From NCBI GenBank assembly GCA_947247005.1, contig OX365946.1, positions 49,812,734-49,876,733 on the forward strand: 64,000 nt of DNA, read 5' to 3'. Position numbers and translations under genes: made by a program. This document shows positions 56,476 through 64,000 of the stretch, piece after piece (the stretch's first letter is position 1; every line of letters begins with the position of its first letter). The notes below the pieces were generated by a model, which saw only the letters and a program-made list of their open reading frames with translations, was not told where the DNA came from and searched no databases. The DNA comes from Spisula solida (lineage: Eukaryota > Mollusca > Bivalvia > Venerida > Mactridae).

Positions 56476-56996
56476 TTAGTTTCATATTGATAAAATACTA
56501 GTTAAAAGAACTTAAATTGTTAGAGTGACATTTATCAAATTCAATTGGGCCAATGTCAGCATGCTGACAGGAACATGCTTAGGCCAGAACTTTTTAATTA
56601 TTTGGTTTACGGGAGATTTTTCAGAGCACAGCATAAGGAGGAGGAAATAAAAATAAAATTATAATGCGAAAACCGTAGTATCGGGAAAAAAAATAAAAAT
56701 AAAAGATTAAAAACGGCTTGTTTTTTTATTTCTCAAAAAGTAATTTTTCATGACAAAAATGTACTGTTCTACACAGTTTTATTAAAGTATTCACACTTCC
56801 TATAGTATTCAGGCTTTCTTGTACTAATTTGTTTTGAAGATTACAGGTTGATTATAATATTTATTTGAATATACTACTGCACGCCTCTTTCGATTATACT
56901 GAGCAGGGTGTACACGTCGGTCATACATCATATGAAGGGGGGTTTCAGGAAATTTTCCACGGGGTCCAATCTTATATCGTGGTGGTATGGGTTGTG

Positions 56997-57785
56997 GCGC
57001 GGTATCAGAAATGGCGCACCTGAGATTAGTGGTCTTTTCTTGAGTTTAAGACCCAAAATGACATACATTTCCAGTATATTTTTGGAAGGATGTATGGTTT
57101 TGGTCTGTAATGCAAATAAACAATGTTCAAAGTAAAATTTGGTGCTTTTAGAACTCGAAAGGTATGCTGTACCCATATTTGTTGTTATTTTCTTATGTCA
57201 CTTTATTCCTCAAATATCGTAATCCCACAAATTTGTAAAATGAAATTTTAACTTCAAAATTTTTTTTGTAAAGAGCACTGGCATCCATGTTAACACCATG
57301 TAACATGATTAAAATGTCCTACACACTGTCAAACACAGGAAATGGTGTCCAGAAGGATGTAACTTTCTTATTAAGAAAAACTGAAAAAAATAGTCAAATT
57401 CTGAAATAATATGTTTCGAAAATTTTGTTTATATTAACTGTCATTGATATTTTCGGCATTCCCAAGTCAAGTTGGTGACAGATCAGACTACGCAGATGCC
57501 ATGAATGATTCTTACATGACAGTAATAGATGATTTAACACTTGTTTGGACATCTTCAAGTTGTCTTGGTGACTCAAACAGTATAATGGCAATTAGTAACC
57601 AGTGCAATTCTGTCTCGATACTAATTATTGATTTATTATCTAAGAAGAAGTATACAAAGTTAGCTAACTATTATATAAAAATGGACTATATAGCCATAAA
57701 ATAAAATTGAAAACAACTACATCATGAATCCTTTTATTTTTTTACCATTAGGGACCTACAGGATAGGTGCGCCATTTCATATCAC
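56997..57785. mobile_element. Possible MITE with 'aaatggcgcacct' inverted ends
   Basis: 'cggtatcagaaatggcgcac' 'ct' at 57000 against the complement of 'aggtgcgccatttcatatca' at about 57764. A third end-like copy 'gtgcgccatttccaatacca' is at 57967. No coding function seen. Confidence 0.45.
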
Positions 57786-57989
57786 GCTGACCTGACATAA
57801 TAAGCCGAGTGTGTCCTCATTGTAATGGTCATACGACATGCATTGATGGAATTGACTATTGATATTTAGTGTCAACATGTTCCCATTGAATTGCCCTATC
57901 ATTGCTCAATCACTTTAATTATGAACGTTTTATATTTATAACAAAATAACGACGTAAACTGTTAAGTGCGCCATTTCCAATACCACGGG

Positions 57990-59340
57990 GATACATTGGC
58001 TAAGTTCACTCAAATTTTGCCCGATTTAAAGAAAAATCATTATATTTTGGAAATTCTAGGGAGGGGTCGAACCCCTCGAATCCCCCACCCCCGCTGGGTC
58101 TGTCCTTGTATACAGAAAATATAAAGATGTAAGTGTGTGTGAGCTATACAACCCTACTTAAAAACTGCATTGTCCGAAAATACGAATATCCGAAAATGCG
58201 GTCACTTCAGAATTGACAAATTTTCTTAAAAAGTTGACAGTCGAGATTTTCGAGGAATATAAGCCAAATTATGTTTTAAAACGTCATAGGCTATCCACAC
58301 ACAATGTTCATGGGTTAATTTATCGGGTAAAACACCAAAACTAACGTTATTTTAGCTTAGAAAATGCACGAAAATGAAGTCACGTGATCCGCTGTTTTTT
58401 CGCGTCAATTTCTTCACAAATAAATACGATTCCCTGGATAAACTGGCATAAAAAACTTTTTAAATGGTAATATAATGATTAAGACTGAATAATTCAATGT
58501 TGAAAAATACGATCAATAATAACCTGATTTATGGCTAGGATCATGCGTTTATCGCATTTCATGTTCGTGACCCGTGACGGTCAATCGACAATTTCTTTCA
58601 TCAGTCAATCAGGCCGCCTTTGATTAGACAATCATCCGCTAATTATCTCACAAACTGTCATAAACACAGTCATGTATAGTTTGTTTGTTTAACAAGCTGT
58701 TTATTGACCTAATTTTATGACACGTGGACTGTGTCTACCAGTTTTCGTTCATTTAGCGTCGCCCGTAACAGTTGATCGTAAAACCAGTCTAGGTAAAATC
58801 TCGAGCGTGCTATTTTTAGTAACTGGATTTTCCAATATTTGTAAAGTCATACTTTACGATGGTTCGGGCCAATTTGATTTTTTTCGGGCCAATTTTGATT
58901 TCTTCGGGCCATTGGCGACAGCGCGAGCCCTGGTTGACGGCGCTAAATTATTTTTTCGGAACTTGAACGGGACGGTACGGCGATAATAAAAAAAATAAAA
59001 GCTCGATATCAAATTTTATTTTTATTCTGATTTCTCAGTTCTTGGATACGGCGCTCCCGTAAACCAATTAATCAAAAAGATCTGGCCTTACTACATTATC
59101 TTCAACATCCTCTTTATTTAATCATTAATCTCTCTGTTCTGTTTTATGTTGGTCCTAGAGACATTTAAAATATAGATTCGTCCACAACATGTGACAGTTC
59201 TTTCTGGTCCATTAATTGCCAGACGGGGTACATTATTATGTTATATGGTCAAATTATTTTGTTGGCACCTCTCTTAATGTATGTGATATATAGAATTCAT
59301 TGTTTATAGTTTATGAATAAGTCATATTTAAATAAGTTTA
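57990..59340. other. Intergenic, no gene recognised
   Basis: 'ccgaaaatacgaatatccga' at 58170 hints at a decayed Tigger-like end. 'cgggccaatttgattttttt' repeats near 58864-58905. No exon found. Confidence 0.4.
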
Positions 59341-59344
59341 TCTT

Positions 59345-59925
59345 TATAAACCAGAGGGCCATTTGGCCCTAAAGCGCTCACCTGATGACTAGCAGTTAAG
59401 GCAGAATCAGTATTTGTTATGATGTGACCTTAATATTTGATGTAGATTTTCGAATACACACTTTATGGCCAGGTTTTATGAAGATGAGGTAAAAAATGTG
59501 ACCTCTAGAGTATAAACAAGGTTTTTCTTCAATGTGACCTGGTGAACTAGTTTTTGACCCCAGATGACCAAGTTATGAACTTGACCAAGTTTCATAAAGA
59601 TTACGTAAACAAGGTTTTCTTTGATGTAACCTAGAGTTCATAGAGATACACATTGTGACAAATTTTCATTAAGATTATGTCAAAAATGTGACCTCTAGAG
59701 GGTTAACAAGGTTTTTCTTTGATTTGACCTAGTGACCTAGTTTTTGATCCCAGATGACACAGTCACAAACTTGGCCTAGATTTCATAGTGACAAACATTG
59801 TGACCAAGTTTAATAAAGATCAAGTGAAAACTGTGACCTCTAGAGTGTTAACATTCCAATTGCTGACGGCGGACAGTGGACGATGGACATAAGGCAATCA
59901 CAATAGGTCACTTCGTGCTCCAGTC
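59345..59925. repeat. 'gggcc / gctcacctg' repeat, copy 3
   Basis: 'ccagagggccatttggccct' 'aaagcgctcacctgatgac' at the left, internal 'gacctagtttttgatcccag' units, right part 'acggcggacagtggacgatg' and 'caatcacaataggtcac'. More diverged than copies 1 and 2. Confidence 0.7.
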
Positions 59926-60169
59926 ATAACTCAAACAATGTCAAAGCTTGGTTTATGAAACTTGGTACGAGGATAGAGGCCAATACGGCGATTATGCAAG
60001 TCTATTCATTTTATCATTCTGACAATAATTCTCATTCTTCCTATTACTGAGTTGGGTTCTTCATAGAACATAATTTATGCAACTCAATGAAACTGAGCAT
60101 GGTGGTGACGCACAGTGTCTTACAAATAATAAAAAGTTCATGAATGTCAATTAAAACTATGTACACAGT

Positions 60170-60535
60170 GTCATGTCTCATGATGAAATGTGTCTGCCTA
60201 CAGGCGTGACCTGAAGGCATCCAAGGTTGGAGCAGCAACTGTGCTGTATGCAAGAAGGTTCCAGTCTCTCACTGTCCATGGAAAGAAAGGATTTGGCAAG
60301 TACTTTATCTGTAATGCGCTCCTGGTATAGTCTATGTAGCCCTCTGTTACAGGCGTGACCTCTTCGGATGTGGTCATCAGCTTTAATGTCGACAACTTGG
60401 TTGTTGATCTTGTACATCATGCACAGCTGGCTGTGACTTCGACAAATTTCCCGAGGCTTCCAGGTGAGATTGTCTATCATTGTGCTCGCTTGGTGACAGA
60501 AATAGTGAAAATACTTCACCATCGGGATCCTGGCA
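60170..60535 (-). mobile_element. Frameshifted LINE fragment (reverse-transcriptase C terminus)
   Basis: Minus strand: MIDNLTWKPREICRSHSQLC then MMYKINNQVVDI in one frame, followed by FFPWTVRDWNLLAYSTVAAP then TLDAFRSRL in another. This is the usual C-terminal end of CR1/jockey-type reverse-transcriptase ORFs (F-F-P-R-T-x-R-D-W-N), so the copy is broken by a frameshift. 5'-truncated and dead. Confidence 0.82.
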
Positions 60536-60823
60536 AGCTAGGTTCATGAAACTTGGTAATGGTTAAAATGTGGACAAACTTTTGCCATCCATCCAGCACA
60601 AAATTAATATGTCTCTCCCACAAATAAACACAAACACATGGTAAAATACTCATACATATAAAAATGAAAGACAAAACACTGACACATATATAGCACATAT
60701 AATTTTAATTAAAACTTTACTGAACACAAACATAACAGTAAAATGTACAGAAATATGAAGGGACTGAATATATATAACCATGTAAGCACAATAAAAAACA
60801 CACAGAGCACTACTTGCCCTATA

Positions 60824-61408
60824 CACTGAAAGTATGTTCTAACTCGGACAATTTTTTATTATGCGATAATTTCTTGGTAGTTTTTAAACTTAAATTATAG
60901 TCTAATGCAAATTTGTTCAGGAAAATGAATTTGGCAGTTTTACAAAATCAATCATTTCCATAATTTCAAAATTTTGACTGAACAGTTGTATTTTGTTTGA
61001 CAGATTAAAACAAAACCATGAATTGATTGAAATTTTATTAAATAAGAACAAGAGACTAAATTACACCAAGCTTTTGTGGACTTGCATATTCAAAATTTAT
61101 AAATTCAATACAAGAGGTAAGCCAACACCTTTGTCAATATTTCAATCTAGTTACATACACAAAAATTTAAGTGTTTGGATAAAATAATCGAAATGTCCCT
61201 CTTTTCTTCCATTTTTTCTTTAGATTCTCTTAAAGTGCTTGCATAATGCCATATTACTTGATTTTCTGAGATTCATTTCAAAATTTTGTTTTGGCATTGC
61301 GTGCCAGACAATAGGCTGTCTCCGTGTAAAATTTCATTAGAATCAGATTGACATTTTACAAGTTATAGCAAAAATATGTATGTGTCCTGTTAGAACATTC
61401 TTTCAGTG
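60824..61408. mobile_element. TA-flanked MITE with CACTGAAAG ends
   Basis: CACTGAAAGTATGTTCTAAC at the left and, inverted, CACTGAAAGAATGTTCTAAC at the right (19 of 20 match), with TA outside each. No transposase frame. Confidence 0.88.
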
Positions 61409-61840
61409 TAGTATAGTTGTAAGTATAATTATAAAGAACATTAAATTTTTTTCATAGGTCAACCACTGACCGCTGACCCAACACCCTTACATGACATGGG
61501 ATCAAATAACAAAGTTTAAAAATCATTCAACCTTAGAGTGGTTGTTTATAGCAGGTTGTCAGTTTTCAGGTGTTGGGTTACAGTAGGTATGCTGTACATT
61601 GTTTATACAAACACAAATTACAAGTATTAAAACAGTTAAGACATATTTGTTGTTTACTTGACACATCTGTAATTAAAATATGCTTATACTACATTTTAAA
61701 CAATAACTGTTACCTAATGTGTCCAAGAAAACTTTTCCAAGAAAATAGATGGTGCCAAGTACATTAAATAAAAGAATGTTGTTCACAAAAAATGAATGTA
61801 CAAATACACAGAGACCATAGTCTGACATACAATGTAAACA

Positions 61841-62753
61841 CATGGGTACTGTTTTATCAAAGCACTTAGGAAAATCTTAAACTTATGATCCAATTTAAAT
61901 TTGTTATAATAATTTTACAACTATAAATTGTGGTAAATGGAGCTGCAATAATATGAACAAATGCACTGCACCCAGCGGGGATTTCCCATCAGGTTTCAGA
62001 ACAGTTTTACTATATGGTAGTGAAACCTGGAAAACAAACAAGAATGTAGAATCCAAACTGCGAGGATTTGAAGGAAGATGTCTCAGAAAGATCTTGAGAA
62101 TACATTGGCCCCAAGTTATGTCTAACAAGGAAGTAACAGAAAGAACTGGAATTGGGGATATAAACACAGAGGTAAGACGCAGACAATGGAGATGGATAGG
62201 ACATGTCATGAGAATGGACAATACAAGGCATACTAAAACAGCTATCAGATGGACACCACAAGGGCAGAGAAAAAGAGGGAGACCGAAAGGAACATGGAGA
62301 AGAACCGTAGAGTCAGAGATGAAAATAATGGGAACAACCAGGAATACAACAGAGAGGAAAGCCCAAAACAGATGTAGGTGGAGAGCAGCTGTGGAAGCCT
62401 TATGCACTCAAGAGTGCGAAGAGGACTAAGTAAGTAAGTAAGGAAGTGGGACGACACGTGAAAATCAGTCTACCGAATCATTATTCTGCATCCGGTCTGA
62501 CAAAAAAATATAGGCCATAGCCAATGCAAAACTACAACAACAACAATCACATGTTTTTCGCATGTAATCGTTAATGGGGATTTTCCCAGCCACTGCGCGG
62601 CCGGGGATAAATCCCCTACTAACACCGATTTAGTTAATGAACATCTGCAAACAATATCCGTCTCCAATTTGCAGTTGTTTAAGAATTATATAGAATTTAA
62701 ATATGAATGTAAGTTTACGATTTCCGTAAGTGCTTTGATAAAACAGTACCATG
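61841..62753. mobile_element. 'GGTACTGTTTTATCAAAGCACTTA' MITE, copy 2, carrying a LINE fragment
   Basis: Ends CATGGGTACTGTTTTATCAA + AGCACTTA and, inverted, CATGGTACTGTTTTATCAAA + GCACTTACGGAAA, the same as 41121-41918. The interior differs and contains the LINE piece 61953-62450, so the LINE landed within the element or a chimeric element formed. Confidence 0.8.
61953..62450 (+). mobile_element. 5'-truncated LINE fragment (RTE/Nimb-like tail), TAAG 3' repeat
   Basis: An open frame of 158 codons: LLYGSETWKTNKNVESKLRG, FEGRCLRKILRIHWPQVMSN, RRRQWRWIGHVMRMDNTRHT, RKRGRPKGTWRRTVESEMK. 'YGSETW...RCLRKIL.I.W' and 'W.GHV.R' with 'GRP..TW.R' are the standard C-terminal motifs of many invertebrate non-LTR reverse transcriptases. 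The stop is followed at once by 'taagtaagtaagtaagg'. No reverse-transcriptase core remains. Confidence 0.9.
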
Positions 62754-63310
62754 GTGCGTAGGGCATTTTTCAATATTATATGAGCAATAGCTTGCAAACA
62801 AGTTTTTTATCAGAATTTGAAATACTTATTTACATTGCAGTTTTACTGACCTGTCATAAAATACAACATTACACAGTTTGTTGGCAATACAGATAAGTCC
62901 TTATCATTTTCTGAAAGGCAATGGCTATGAATACATAGCGGACAGTTACCCTGTAATCATGTTTTCTTTATTGTATAAACTTGCACTATAATATTCTGTG
63001 AACAATTTATAGGGACTTTTTTATTCCTTAAAATTGCCTTAAACAATAAAACCTGGTTTAAGATGCATATAATTAAAACATATGGCAAGATAATATTATG
63101 GCTAAAACTTATCACAATCCTTTAACTGAAGTTTGGAGATAAGAAAGCACACAGAAAAACAACCCAAGGACAATGGTTCACTTGATCAATTGTTATGATC
63201 TTGGCTAAAAATTCACAATTTATCTACCACTAAAGATTATATCATGATATTTGTCATGTATTCATTATGTAACAAAACATTAAGAGCATGTTCTTACTGA
63301 TGTACACTAG

Positions 63311-63512
63311 TTACATAGCATTTCCAAGCATATCAATTTAAAATCAAAATGTTTTTAACAAGATAAGAAACACAATATACAGAAAATTCAGAGAATCGTT
63401 TGAAGCACTGTATCAATTACATAGCATTTCCAAGCATATAAATGTAAAAAGTGTTTAACAATTTAAGAAATGTAACATAAAAAGAATTAAGAGAATCTTT
63501 TGAAGCTTCCAG
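63311..63512. repeat. About 105-bp tandem duplication
   Basis: 'tacatagcatttccaagcat' ... 'agagaatcgtttgaagca' occurs at 63311 and again from about 63418, with substitutions and small deletions. Confidence 0.8.
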
Positions 63513-64000
63513 TAAGACATTAGCCATGTTGAAAATCACTATATCACCACACAAGGAATGCAACCAATCAGAACTAGTGTTAAGACTAACTTATAAATAA
63601 GTTTTCAATAAATGTGACTTGTTCAATTAATTAAGTAGAAATTTAACTGATTGTACTGAATATTAATAGCACATGCCTAATAACAGTTATACCCTCTTCA
63701 AGATACATATATTTAACCAAATGTGGATCAAAACACAGGTAACTGTATCATTAATAAAGAATGAAACATATATTTCTTTCACAGAAATTGATCTATATTT
63801 TAAATAAAATGTTCTGTTTTTTTGTTTATTCTTTTTCAATGATACCTGTTACCAAAACTGCTTCTTCCTAAGATCTACAGCATTCAAATTTAAACATACC
63901 ACCATTTATTATATAGAAGAGGGGGTTTGCTCCAGGGAAGTGTTAACTCTTGATAGACTATTTAATGTGTATTATTCAGCAAGTCAATAAGATATCGTCA
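63513..64000. other. Right edge, no gene recognised
   Basis: AT-rich sequence with a 'tttttttgtttattctttt' run near 63816. No exon or transposon end seen before the window ends. Confidence 0.4.

Noticed and set aside
61904..62407. 167-codon hydrophobic minus-strand frame
   Set aside because: Antisense of the LINE C-terminal frame at 61953-62429, whose motifs are recognisable.

Overview
The window is animal nuclear DNA, most likely from a bivalve mollusc. It is AT-rich, its genes are split into short GT-AG exons, and the introns are packed with dispersed repeats of types familiar from bivalve genomes: (GGAC)n-tailed repeats, 'gctcacctg' repeats, tRNA-headed SINEs, TA-flanked MITEs and LINE tails ending in TAAG repeats. 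There is no sign of bacterial or viral gene organisation. The species call is inference from repeat character only.

Two host genes can be reconstructed, both on the minus strand. The left half (36567 down to 1156, running off the left edge) is a homologue of ZFC3H1, the large zinc-finger scaffold of the nuclear PAXT/exosome RNA-decay pathway. I place 22 coding exons with consistent splice phases, about 1,531 codons. They cover the acidic N terminus, coiled coils, the proline-rich region, the C-x7-C-x4-C-x3-H zinc finger and the start of the HAT/TPR-like helical repeats; the rest lies outside the window. Upstream of it (49853 down to 40877) is a complete six-coding-exon gene for a GTSF1-like protein of 250 residues, a PIWI/piRNA cofactor family, with one atypical and one canonical zinc finger, a central acidic-tryptophan segment and an Arg-Gly-rich C-terminal extension.

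The rest of the window is repeats. From the left: pogo-like and hAT-like MITEs (0.2-10 kb); a group of tandem arrays in ZFC3H1 introns and one exon (11.3-17.8 kb); a 5 kb imperfect inverted repeat (20.2-25.3 kb); a LINE fragment (26.2-26.8 kb); two related pairs of long dispersed repeats (29-32.5 kb); a MITE with about 50 bp inverted ends (35.0-35.5 kb); a 3 kb array of 39 bp units inside a GTSF1 intron (44.5-47.5 kb); and, right of GTSF1, 14 kb of fold-back elements, MITEs and two more LINE fragments with no host exon that I can recognise.

The most striking observation is the 51 bp tandem array at 11.27-12.23 kb. Its unit contains the 3' splice site and the first bases of ZFC3H1 exon 13, so the intron carries 19 evenly spaced copies of that acceptor. 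The two nearest extra copies would add exactly 17 or 34 residues in frame; use of any farther copy would read into a TGA. The two genes are both linked to RNA surveillance or small-RNA silencing, but there is no evidence in the sequence that they work together.
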